Of a stretch of 64,000 nt of DNA, positions 28,408 to 35,254 are shown piece by piece. Under the pieces are notes generated by a model that was not told where the DNA came from, did no database searches, and saw nothing but the letters and a program-made list of their open reading frames with translations. Origin of the DNA: Microbulbifer hainanensis (GTDB taxonomy: Bacteria; Pseudomonadota; Gammaproteobacteria; Pseudomonadales; Cellvibrionaceae); the NCBI RefSeq assembly GCF_014904735.1, contig NZ_JACZCR010000033.1:230283-294282 (forward strand). Direction: 5' to 3'. The first letter of the stretch is position 1. Each line of letters begins with the position of its first letter. The position numbers and the translations under genes were made by a program.

Positions 28408-28429
28408 AAGTGTGATGCATGTCACGTTT
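28408..28429 (+). promoter_or_regulatory. CRP/Vfr-like site upstream of galU
   Basis: The core TGTGATGCATGTCACG (28411-28426) fits TGTGA-N6-TCACA with one mismatch, flanked by AAG and TTT as in the 22-bp CRP consensus. It lies about 95 bp before the galU start, a plausible distance for activation or repression. No binding data are available. Confidence 0.55.
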
Positions 28430-28522
28430 TAGGTGGGTAATACGCGCCAGTTCGCGAAAGTGGCAATTGAATACAAAAGCTGAATAAGCAGCACCAGATT
28501 TATATGAATAAGGAAAAATACG

Positions 28523-29446
28523 ATGGCGGGTGTTAAAAAAGCCGTGATTCCAGTAGCCGGTTTGGGGACCCGCATGTTGCCCGCGACCAAGGCAATCCCG
28601 AAAGAAATGCTGCCAATTGTGGATAAGCCCCTGATTCAGTACGTGGTCAACGAGGCGGTGGCCGCAGGGATCAAGGAAATCGTACTGGTGACGCATGCCA
28701 GTAAAAACGCCATCGAAAACCACTTCGATACTTCGTTTGAACTCGAAGCCCAGCTGGAAAATCGCCTCAAGCGCCAGCTCCTCGATGAAGTCCGCTCAAT
28801 CGTTCCCAGCGATGTCACAGTGATTTCCGTACGCCAGGCAGAAGCCAAGGGGCTCGGTCACGCCATCGCCTGTGCACGCCCAGTCGTTGGCGACAACCCG
28901 TTTGCCGTGTTGCTACCGGATGTGCTGGTTGATCAGTATGCCGCCGACCCGGCTACAGCCAACCTCGCAGCAATGGTGCGAAACTTTAACGCGACCAACT
29001 CCGGCCAGATTATGGTTGAGCCGGTGGCCTGGGAGGATGTTAGTAAATACGGCGTTGTGGACTGCCTCGGTGCGGACCTGCAGGCGGGCGGAGTGGCAAA
29101 GATTGATGGCCTGGTAGAAAAGCCCAGTGTCGATGCCGCCCCTTCCAATATGTCGGTGGTGGGCCGCTATGTACTGCCAGCACATATCTGGACTTTGCTG
29201 GAGAAAACGCTGCCGGGCGCGGGCGGGGAGATTCAGTTGACGGACGCGATCGACGAACTGTTAAAGATACAGACCGTAGATGCGTACCGAATTGTTGGCT
29301 GCAGTCACGATTGCGGCAACAAACTGGGCTACATGAAGGCCCAGATCGCCTACGGCGTGCATCACAGTGAGGTTGGTGCAGCGCTGCGTGACTATCTGGC
29401 TGCAAAGGGGCGTGAAGCCAAGGTTACTGTAGGAACCTCTGAATAG
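28523..29446 (+). CDS. galU: UTP-glucose-1-phosphate uridylyltransferase
   Basis: A 307-aa nucleotidyltransferase making UDP-glucose for surface polysaccharides. Motifs: [59 protein letters not shown] and [17 protein letters not shown] precedes ATG 28523. The last ~10 residues and the TAG stop are formed by DNA matching the end of the inverted-repeat element found at 56969-57127, so the C-terminus may have been altered by an old insertion. Confidence 0.96.
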   Translation: MAGVKKAVIPVAGLGTRMLPATKAIPKEMLPIVDKPLIQYVVNEAVAAGIKEIVLVTHASKNAIENHFDTSFELEAQLENRLKRQLLDEVRSIVPSDVTVISVRQAEAKGLGHAIACARPVVGDNPFAVLLPDVLVDQYAADPATANLAAMVRNFNATNSGQIMVEPVAWEDVSKYGVVDCLGADLQAGGVAKIDGLVEKPSVDAAPSNMSVVGRYVLPAHIWTLLEKTLPGAGGEIQLTDAIDELLKIQTVDAYRIVGCSHDCGNKLGYMKAQIAYGVHHSEVGAALRDYLAAKGREAKVTVGTSE

Positions 29447-29549
29447 TGGGGTTCAAAGGGTGGCACGTGACCGGATCGTGATCGGTAGTGCCCTTACAGC
29501 CTTTGTGACCGGTTGGCCTAACTATTTGATTAAAAAGTCGTTTTTCTAG

Positions 29550-29577
29550 TTGACAGCCCGGCGCCCCCTGTTAAAAT
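29550..29577 (+). promoter_or_regulatory. Promoter of tRNA-Ala
   Basis: A perfect -35 TTGACA (29550-29555) and -10 TAAAAT (29572-29577) are separated by 16 bp. The -10 is followed by a GC-rich discriminator (GCGCCCCGC). This is the pattern of strong, growth-rate-regulated stable-RNA promoters. The tRNA begins about 32 bp downstream of the -10. Confidence 0.85.
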
Positions 29578-29609
29578 GCGCCCCGCTTTCGACGGAAAGA
29601 AAGCAATTT

Positions 29610-29685
29610 GGGGCTATAGCTCAGCTGGGAGAGCGCAACACTGGCAGTGTTGAGGTCAGCGGTTCGATCCCGCTTAGCTCCACCA
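29610..29685 (+). tRNA. tRNA-Ala, anticodon GGC
   Basis: A 76-nt cloverleaf with encoded CCA. The acceptor stem GGGGCTA pairs with TAGCTCC and keeps the G3-U70 wobble that identifies alanine tRNAs. The D-arm is GCTC-AGCTGGGA-GAGC. The anticodon stem CAACA/TGTTG encloses loop CTGGCAG, giving anticodon GGC, which reads GCC/GCT. The T-arm contains GGTTCGATCCC. It has its own promoter and terminator. Confidence 0.97.
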
Positions 29686-29693
29686 AACAAAGA

Positions 29694-29725
29694 AACCCCC
29701 GTACCGAAAGGTGCGGGGGTTTTTT
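29694..29725 (+). terminator. Terminator of tRNA-Ala
   Basis: The stem AACCCCCG (29694-29701) pairs with CGGGGGTT (29714-29721), and the T-run continues to 29725. It lies 8 bp after the tRNA CCA end. Confidence 0.85.
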
Positions 29726-30505
29726 GTTTGCCCGGGGTCTGGTGTGCGTGCCGCTGCATGGGGTTTCAGGCCGTAGGGGCGACCAGCCCTTGCTCTACCA
29801 GATACTAAGCGTTGGCGGATGAGTAGCTGCCAGCCCATGATTATTGGTGCTACTTTCCACGAGTGCCCATTCCTCCCAGATCTGCACTTTTGCCAATCTC
29901 TTCGTTCATCACCTCTTTGTAGGGTTCACGCATTTCTTGGCGCGTTGCCCCGGATGTCCCGAGGGTAGGGGCATCCGCCTTCAATCGGTCGCGCGCACAT
30001 ATCCAAGACTGTCCGAAACTTCCTAAATTTTTGAAACTGCCTCCCTGTTCCGTTTTGAATGTGCTTTGTAGTGCTCCAATAGGGCAGGACGAGACTGGTA
30101 ACTGTTCGCGCTGGACAGCCTGTAGCACCGCAGCGGTTGTTATTTGCTGTGCAGATGGTGCTTTTTAGATCGTTGTTGTCGCTAGTGGCGAAGGAAAAAT
30201 GCGTTGGATGGTGTGATGTCCCGTCTTCATCGCCCGATCGCTTTAAGGCGTCCTGAATGGTGAGCGCTGCTTCCCTTTCTCATCATTCAATTCATTCAAT
30301 CGCCTTCAGTGTGATGCGATGGTGTGGGGCGGCTCTCCGCCTCATTCTCCCGATCTAGCATATTGGGGGCGATTCAAGCCTCTGTGGGTTTGGAGGCTGA
30401 AGCACACTGCCCAAATTCCTGAAATCGTCTCCGAGCCGTTGGATTTGTACGATTTTTTGCAAAGTGTTCGGGTTTAGATCAGCCCAAAAAAAATACCCCG
30501 CGAAC
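29726..30505. other. 780-bp gene-poor region after tRNA-Ala
   Basis: No gene is supported. Base composition looks less GC-rich than in the neighbouring genes. Two antisense frames (29850-30128 and 30355-30630) have no recognisable domain and no ribosome-binding site. Both contain a short F-(K/R)-N-L-G-S stretch that may reflect an old duplication. No integrase, repeat end or attachment-site copy of the tRNA 3' end was seen. It may be decayed DNA at a tRNA integration hotspot. Confidence 0.4.
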
Positions 30506-30530
30506 GGAACCCCGCCCAGCGTTTTTTCGT
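30506..30530 (+). promoter_or_regulatory. Putative ECF-sigma-dependent promoter
   Basis: GGAAC (30506-30510), a 17-bp spacer, then CGT (30528-30530) matches the usual form of ECF sigma promoters (GGAAC near -35, CGT near -10). It lies about 65 bp before the ECF sigma gene, fitting autoregulation, which is common in this family. No experimental support. Confidence 0.5.
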
Positions 30531-30595
30531 GAGAGTCCCTAGAACAAAGATTTCGCGCCACTGAGTGCACTGTGCAATAAAAACAGACAGGAACG

Positions 30596-31192
30596 ATGAC
30601 CATATTTTCCTTTCCAGCCAAAAGCCGCACACAGTTCGAGCGCGCGCTCGCACCGCATATCGACAGTCTCTACCGGCGCGCCTTCCACCTGACCCAGTCG
30701 CGCTTCGATGCGGAGGAACTGTTGCAGGACCTGATGCTGAAACTGTATGGAGACGGTCCGCGCCTGGCGGAAATCAGAGAGGTGAGATCCTGGGCCATGC
30801 GCGCACTGTACAACCTCTATGTGGATGGGTGGCGGCGCAAAGTCCGGCAGCCGGAGCTGCACTCGATTGAGCAACTGGCCGAAACCCCCGAGGGGCTGCC
30901 TCCCTGCGAGCGGCCCGACCCCCTCGCACAGGCCAGTACCGCGCAGGATAGCCGCCGCCTGCGGCACGCACTGATGGATCTCAGCGTCGAGCATCGCAGC
31001 ATTTTGGTGCTGCACGATATCGAGGGGCACTCACTGCCGGAGATCGCGCGCCAGCTGGACATAGCCTTGGGAACGCTGAAATCGCGGTTGCACCGCGCCC
31101 GGAAAAACCTGCGCGACCAACTGATCGAGATGGAACCTTCCACAACGGAATATCGTGTAACCAGTCGGAGGCTGGCGAATCATGAACTGTAA
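30596..31192 (+). CDS. RNA polymerase ECF-type sigma-70 factor
   Basis: A 198-aa sigma factor with region 2 (FERALAPHIDSLYRRAFHLTQSRFDAEELLQDLMLKLY ... VRSWAMRALYNLYVDGWRRK) and region 4 (LRHALMDLSVEHRSILVLHDIEGHSLPEIARQLDIALGTLKSRLHRARKNLRDQL). Region 3 is absent, as in ECF factors. AGGA at 30589-30592 precedes the ATG. It overlaps the anti-sigma gene by 11 bp. The target regulon is unknown, but an ECF-like promoter lies upstream of this gene. Confidence 0.88.
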   Translation: MTIFSFPAKSRTQFERALAPHIDSLYRRAFHLTQSRFDAEELLQDLMLKLYGDGPRLAEIREVRSWAMRALYNLYVDGWRRKVRQPELHSIEQLAETPEGLPPCERPDPLAQASTAQDSRRLRHALMDLSVEHRSILVLHDIEGHSLPEIARQLDIALGTLKSRLHRARKNLRDQLIEMEPSTTEYRVTSRRLANHEL

Positions 31193-31802
31193 ATACTTCG
31201 ACAATTTTCTCGACCATTACCTCGACGGACTGCTGGATGCCGATATCTCGCGGGCCATAGAAGCCCACGTGGCCGATTGCGACCGCTGCAGGAAGGTGAG
31301 AGACAAAGCCCGTGCACTGCAGGCCCAACTCGCCGGCCTGGACGTTGAAGCACCGAGCCCGGATTTGCAGCAGCGAGTGTGGCAGCCGCTGCGTGAGCAG
31401 GAGAGTACGCGCGCTGCCGGCAGGCGCTGGACGGGCCTCGCGCTGGCTGCCGGATTCGTGCTGGCACTGCTGCTGACGGCCTTGGTGCCGGACACGAACA
31501 GTAAGGTAGCTACCGTACAGCTGGCGCTGATGGAAGAGAAACATCTGCAGTTGATGTTTACCAGTGATGAGGCAGTGGACGGTGCGGCCTTCACCATCGA
31601 GTTGCCGGCCCATGTGCAGTTTCCGGGTTACCCCGAGCGACAGCAGGTGAGCTGGAGCGCGAATCTGAAACAGGGCAAAAACCTGCTGCGCCTGCCCATC
31701 GTTGCCGCCAGCGATGTGGACGACAAAATGATCGCGCGCATCCGCACCGCCGACTGGGAAAAAGTTTTTGAGCTCCGCCTGAGTACGACCAAACGCAGTT
31801 AA
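31182..31802 (+). CDS. Zinc-finger transmembrane anti-sigma factor
   Basis: The 206-aa protein has an N-terminal zf-HC2-type motif (H29-x3-C33-x2-C36 in HVADCDRCRKV) that would bind the sigma factor. One transmembrane helix follows (residues about 85-103, GLALAAGFVLALLLTALVP). A ~100-residue periplasmic domain is beta-rich (AFTIELPAHVQFPGYPERQQVSWSANLKQGKNLLRLPIVA). It starts inside the sigma gene with CGGAGG upstream. The periplasmic part would sense an envelope signal; the signal is unknown. Confidence 0.82.
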   Translation: MNCKYFDNFLDHYLDGLLDADISRAIEAHVADCDRCRKVRDKARALQAQLAGLDVEAPSPDLQQRVWQPLREQESTRAAGRRWTGLALAAGFVLALLLTALVPDTNSKVATVQLALMEEKHLQLMFTSDEAVDGAAFTIELPAHVQFPGYPERQQVSWSANLKQGKNLLRLPIVAASDVDDKMIARIRTADWEKVFELRLSTTKRS

Positions 31803-31852
31803 GGCGTCTCGAGCGACACATACGACACCATCGACATAAAAGGATCGACACT

Positions 31853-32386
31853 ATGAAAAAGAAAAACGCAACAATTGCCTCGCTGAAAGTCATCACCTGC
31901 TGTGCGAACTTCCTGCTGGCATCCGTCGTGAGCTACGCCGATGACAGGCCCGATGCAGACGAACTCAGCGAGCTGGCCCAGGTGACCATGGATGTGGTCG
32001 AATCGGTAGATGCGGACGAACTGCTGAACAGCATCGAAGTCGATTTCGAAGACGATGATCAGCCCGAACACGACGGGGATGATGACGATAACGACGATGA
32101 CCACATGGATGACGGGGATCACGACGAGAAGGGTGACCACGACGAGATGGACGACCACGACGAGATGGACGACCACGACGAGATGGACGATCACGACGAG
32201 ATGGACGACCACGACGAGATGGACGACCTCGATGAGATAGACGATCTCGACGAGATGGACGACCTGGACGATGTAGAAGACCAGCGCGCAGATATGGAAG
32301 ACCAGCGCGAGGATGCGAATGAGGATCGCGAGGACGACCAGGAGGATCTTGAAGACCTGGAAGACCAGCAGGAAATCGACGACTGA
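31853..32386 (+). CDS. Secreted, extremely acidic Asp/Glu/His repeat protein
   Basis: I recognise no family for this 177-aa protein. A signal peptide (residues 1-29, ending VVSYA) precedes a mature chain dominated by Asp and Glu. Residues 96-125 are five exact HDEMDD repeats, followed by LDEIDD, LDEMDD and LDDVED (126-143). The tail is EDQREDANEDREDDQEDLEDLEDQQ. The His-Asp-Glu pattern suggests binding of divalent metal ions, but that is inference. It lies 50 bp after the anti-sigma gene with AAGGA upstream, and is followed by a terminator. Confidence 0.8.
   Translation: MKKKNATIASLKVITCCANFLLASVVSYADDRPDADELSELAQVTMDVVESVDADELLNSIEVDFEDDDQPEHDGDDDDNDDDHMDDGDHDEKGDHDEMDDHDEMDDHDEMDDHDEMDDHDEMDDLDEIDDLDEMDDLDDVEDQRADMEDQREDANEDREDDQEDLEDLEDQQEIDD
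32138..32281 (+). repeat. 18-bp tandem coding repeat (8 units)
   Basis: Eight consecutive 18-bp units encode (H/L)DE(M/I)DD-type hexapeptides. The first five are nearly identical (cacgacgagatggacgac-type); the last three replace His by Leu and drift further. The near-identity at DNA level suggests recent expansion by slippage or recombination and probable length variation between strains. Confidence 0.9.
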
Positions 32387-32413
32387 TCCATTCAGCGGAA
32401 AAGAAAATCGACT

Positions 32414-32446
32414 GCCGCCCCGGGCGAATGCCCATGGCGGCTTTTT
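32414..32446 (+). terminator. Rho-independent terminator after the acidic-protein gene
   Basis: The stem GCCGCC (32414-32419) pairs with GGCGGC (32436-32441), with an inner GGGC/GCCC pair and five T at 32442-32446. It lies between the acidic-protein gene and the TPR-barrel gene, only 24 bp before the latter, so it probably attenuates rather than fully separates them. Confidence 0.75.
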
Positions 32447-32470
32447 CGATTCAGCGGAGTAATAATAGTA

Positions 32471-33817
32471 ATGAATAAGTATTCGACTGCCCGGCCAGTC
32501 AAGAGGCCCGAAAAAGCGAACAGCGCGTTCTTCGGGCGAAGTCAGTGGAATAAGCATCCACTGGTGGCCGCGCTGACCTGCCTGTTGTTCGCCGGGAAGG
32601 CGGCAGCTATCGAGCCCGGCGCGGAGCAATTGGCGGCGGGCATAGCGCAATTCAAGCAAGGCAACTATGAGACGGCGCTGATGCAGCTGGAAACGGCTCA
32701 GCAGTTCGGCAATCGCCAGCCGCAACTTTTCTACAACCTGGGCGTTACGCACTACAAGCTCAAGATGTACCGCCAGGCCATCGCCGATTTCCAGCAGGTG
32801 CAGGGCACCGAGCTGGCCGCACCCGCCCAGCTGAATATCGGCCTGTGCTGGGAAGCTCTCGGCGACGAAGCCAAGGCCCGGAGCGCTTTCCGTGCGGCCC
32901 GCACCAGCGGTGATGACAGGGTCGCCTACCTGGCCGGCCAGAGGCTCGGCCTGAAGACCGTCAGGGATGAGCGAGCCCGAGGCGACCATCCCTTCGGTAA
33001 CCTGGAATGGGATGTCTACGCGAACTTCGCCGGGGGGTATGACGACAACGTCAACCTGGTGGCCCAGGATGCCCCCAGCCAGCAGGCGGACAGCTATACC
33101 CAGAGCTACGTCAGCGCCCGCTTGGGTTTCGCGAACTCCGCCCGGGTTTACGCCTCAATGTTCGACATCAACTACGCGGATGTGGATACCCAGGATTTCC
33201 GTATCGGCAAAGTCGGCATGGACTACCCGATGCGCGCCGCGGATTGGTACCTGCTACCCTCGGTGAACATATTCCAGTCCACGCTGATGGGCAGCGACTA
33301 CCAGGACGGCTTCGATTTCAAGCTCAAGGCGCGCCGCTACTTCGGCAACAACGCCTTCACCACCAGCTACCGCTACTCGGATTTTGACGCTTCGGAACCG
33401 CTGTTCGAACCCACTGCCGGCGACCGCCACCGCTTGCGCTTCGAATACGAGGTGCCCACCGCATTTGGCGAGTTGCGTGGCCGCTACCAGTACGAAACCA
33501 ACGACCGCAGCGACAGCCTCTCACGCAGCTATTCGCCCGAGCGCCACAGCCTGGCACTGCGTTACAAAAACAGCTGGAATGCACTGCAGGGCTATTTTGA
33601 CCTGGACTGGCGCAGCAGTGACTACGGCACTGTGGCGACAGTGACCCGCGAGGACGAACGCCTGCGCAGCACCCTCGGGGCCAGCTATCGGCTGACGTCC
33701 AACTGGAACCTGGGGTTTAGATACCAGTACACCGACAACGACTCCAACCTGCCTGAGGAGCGCTACAGCCGCAACCTGTATCTTTTGGATGTGAGTTTCG
33801 GTCTGCCGCGTCTCTGA
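32471..33817 (+). CDS. TPR-containing outer-membrane beta-barrel protein (Slam/DUF560-like)
   Basis: The 448-aa protein has a basic N-terminal extension and hydrophobic segment (residues about 29-47) as signal. Tetratricopeptide repeats follow (EQLAAGIAQFKQGNYETALMQLETAQ; PQLFYNLGVTHYKLKMYRQAIADFQQVQG; AQLNIGLCWEALGDEAKARSAFRAA). From about residue 176 alternating beta strands form a barrel, opening with NFAGGYDDNVNLVAQD, similar to the start of DUF560/Slam barrels. It could help export or anchor surface proteins, the upstream acidic protein being the obvious candidate partner. GGAG at 32455-32458 precedes the ATG at a long spacing. Confidence 0.72.
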   Translation: MNKYSTARPVKRPEKANSAFFGRSQWNKHPLVAALTCLLFAGKAAAIEPGAEQLAAGIAQFKQGNYETALMQLETAQQFGNRQPQLFYNLGVTHYKLKMYRQAIADFQQVQGTELAAPAQLNIGLCWEALGDEAKARSAFRAARTSGDDRVAYLAGQRLGLKTVRDERARGDHPFGNLEWDVYANFAGGYDDNVNLVAQDAPSQQADSYTQSYVSARLGFANSARVYASMFDINYADVDTQDFRIGKVGMDYPMRAADWYLLPSVNIFQSTLMGSDYQDGFDFKLKARRYFGNNAFTTSYRYSDFDASEPLFEPTAGDRHRLRFEYEVPTAFGELRGRYQYETNDRSDSLSRSYSPERHSLALRYKNSWNALQGYFDLDWRSSDYGTVATVTREDERLRSTLGASYRLTSNWNLGFRYQYTDNDSNLPEERYSRNLYLLDVSFGLPRL

Positions 33818-34318
33818 TTACCGCAGTCCCTCCTTTCCCCCGCCCCGGCCTTGCCGGGGCTATTCAGGCCTCCTGACAGATTGGCGAGCGAAAGTCGGCT
33901 GATGGCAATTGGCTTCGATCTGACTCTGGAGCCCCCTGACCCACTCCCGATCTCTATTCCAACGGCTTCTTGGTGATATCCGTAGTTGAGCCTTCTTGTC
34001 CAAACAGAATGCGGCAGCAAATTACCGACGGGATCTGTTTTCAGGTGCTCTGTTTTCAGGTGCATAGGTGGATTCGGTTGCAGCTCCTCTCTGGTTAATG
34101 CTTGGTCGTGTTGGTCTGGAGTTATCAGCAGAACCATTAATTGAACACAGAAGAGGGGGGGAGATATACGGCATTTTCCTGCCCCTCCGCGGCCCTGAAG
34201 CAATCAATGGTTCCGAATTCTTGACGATGTTACATCTCGCTATGTTGAAGCGGCAGCTTGGTAAGCTCTATGCCCTGCTACGCCGGTGCAGACAGGTATC
34301 TAGTGGCCGGAGTGAGGA
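33818..34318. other. 500-bp intergenic stretch
   Basis: No gene is supported. A GC-rich hairpin (CCCCGGC 33843-33849 with GCCGGGG 33853-33859) could end transcription of the barrel gene but has no T-run. A 15-bp tandem duplication lies at 34034-34063. Short frames on both strands have no recognisable motif. Confidence 0.45.
34034..34063. repeat. Perfect 15-bp tandem duplication
   Basis: TCTGTTTTCAGGTGC occurs twice back to back (34034-34048 and 34049-34063) in noncoding DNA. No function is apparent. Confidence 0.8.
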
Positions 34319-34984
34319 CTAGCCCGCTCGCTGCACCTCCATGAGCCGCGCCTTCCACGCCACGGCCAGGCACGGCAGAAAATTGATCGCCGTCGCTGGC
34401 GCCTGCAGATGGAAGTCGGTGGTGAGCATGATAAGCTCGGCCACAATTGCCATCAGCGCAGCGAAGGACATCCCCGGCAGTAGGCTGTTGCGCCGTTTGC
34501 GCAATGCCACGAAGGCCTGGGCCAGGCTCCAAAGAATCGCCGCGCCCAGCATCAGCGTGGCGGGCAGGCCGGACTCGATGGCAAACTGCAGGTAGTCGTT
34601 GTGGGCTTGGTCGTAAAAGCTCTGGATCTCCGGGCCTTTTACACTGGGAAAAGACGAATAAAAACTGCCGCCGCCGGTGCCCGCCAATGGATGCTGTTCG
34701 ATCGGCGCCATACCGTACCGATTCACCTCGTCGCAGGTTTCCTGCGCAAGGCTGGTCTTTTCCAGCCGGTCTTTCACCTTTTCGAGCCCGAACCAGCTGC
34801 CCACGATCATCACGTCGATCGCCATCAGGTTCGCCAGTAACACGGTCAGGCCGAGGCTCTTCTTGCGAATCAGTAACAGGCCCAGCACACCGGTAATGGA
34901 CATACTGGCAAAAAATGCCGTGTTGGCCATGCGCGAATGGGACATCGGCACGAGGGCTATGCTGGAATCAGCCAGGCACTGCGT
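34319..34984 (-). pseudogene. Truncated O-antigen ligase/polymerase (C-terminal half only)
   Basis: About 210-220 residues match the C-terminal half of O-antigen ligase family proteins: VPMSHSRMANTAFFASMSITG, a helix, the periplasmic loop with GTGGGSFYSSFPSVKGPEIQSFYDQAHNDYLQFAIESGLPATL, and final helices. The family normally has 400 or more residues with about 10-12 helices; the N-terminal half is missing. Similarity runs slightly upstream of the first ATG (34951) to a TAA at 34985-34987, and beyond it the 270 bp to the next gene contain no related sequence. A decayed remnant is more likely than a functional short protein. Confidence 0.75.
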
Positions 34985-35254
34985 TTACCGGGTAAAGCGT
35001 CGTTTCGGTGCTTTGATCGAGGCTTGCCCGGCTCAGGGGTATATGCTCGTTTGTTCGCTCAGGCATTGAATACCCTGTCTCTAGCTTCAGTTCCCCTCTC
35101 GGGTTCAATACCTTTGAACAGTTCAATCTGGATTTACCCATAGCGGTAAATGCTTTGGTTAAGAGGTTGGGATTTGGCATAATCTTCGTCAAGCAGCTCA
35201 CGTATAAAAAATAAGCACACATTGATCGTGTGCCCGATTGGTACCAGGACCCCC

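Noticed and set aside
29850..30128. 92-codon minus-strand frame after tRNA-Ala
   Set aside because: No domain, signal or ribosome-binding site; kept only as part of the description of a gene-poor region.
32055..32240. Alternative reading frame through the acidic repeat (Thr/Trp-rich)
   Set aside because: Product of reading the repeat out of frame; the acidic frame has a signal peptide and ribosome-binding site.
32138..32281. Regular 18-bp repeats as a CRISPR array
   Set aside because: Units are contiguous without spacers, keep frame and encode hexapeptides of a secreted protein; no cas genes are present.
34319..34951. Functional short O-antigen ligase
   Set aside because: Half the family's length, similarity begins mid-protein and continues upstream of the first ATG to a stop codon; a remnant is more likely.
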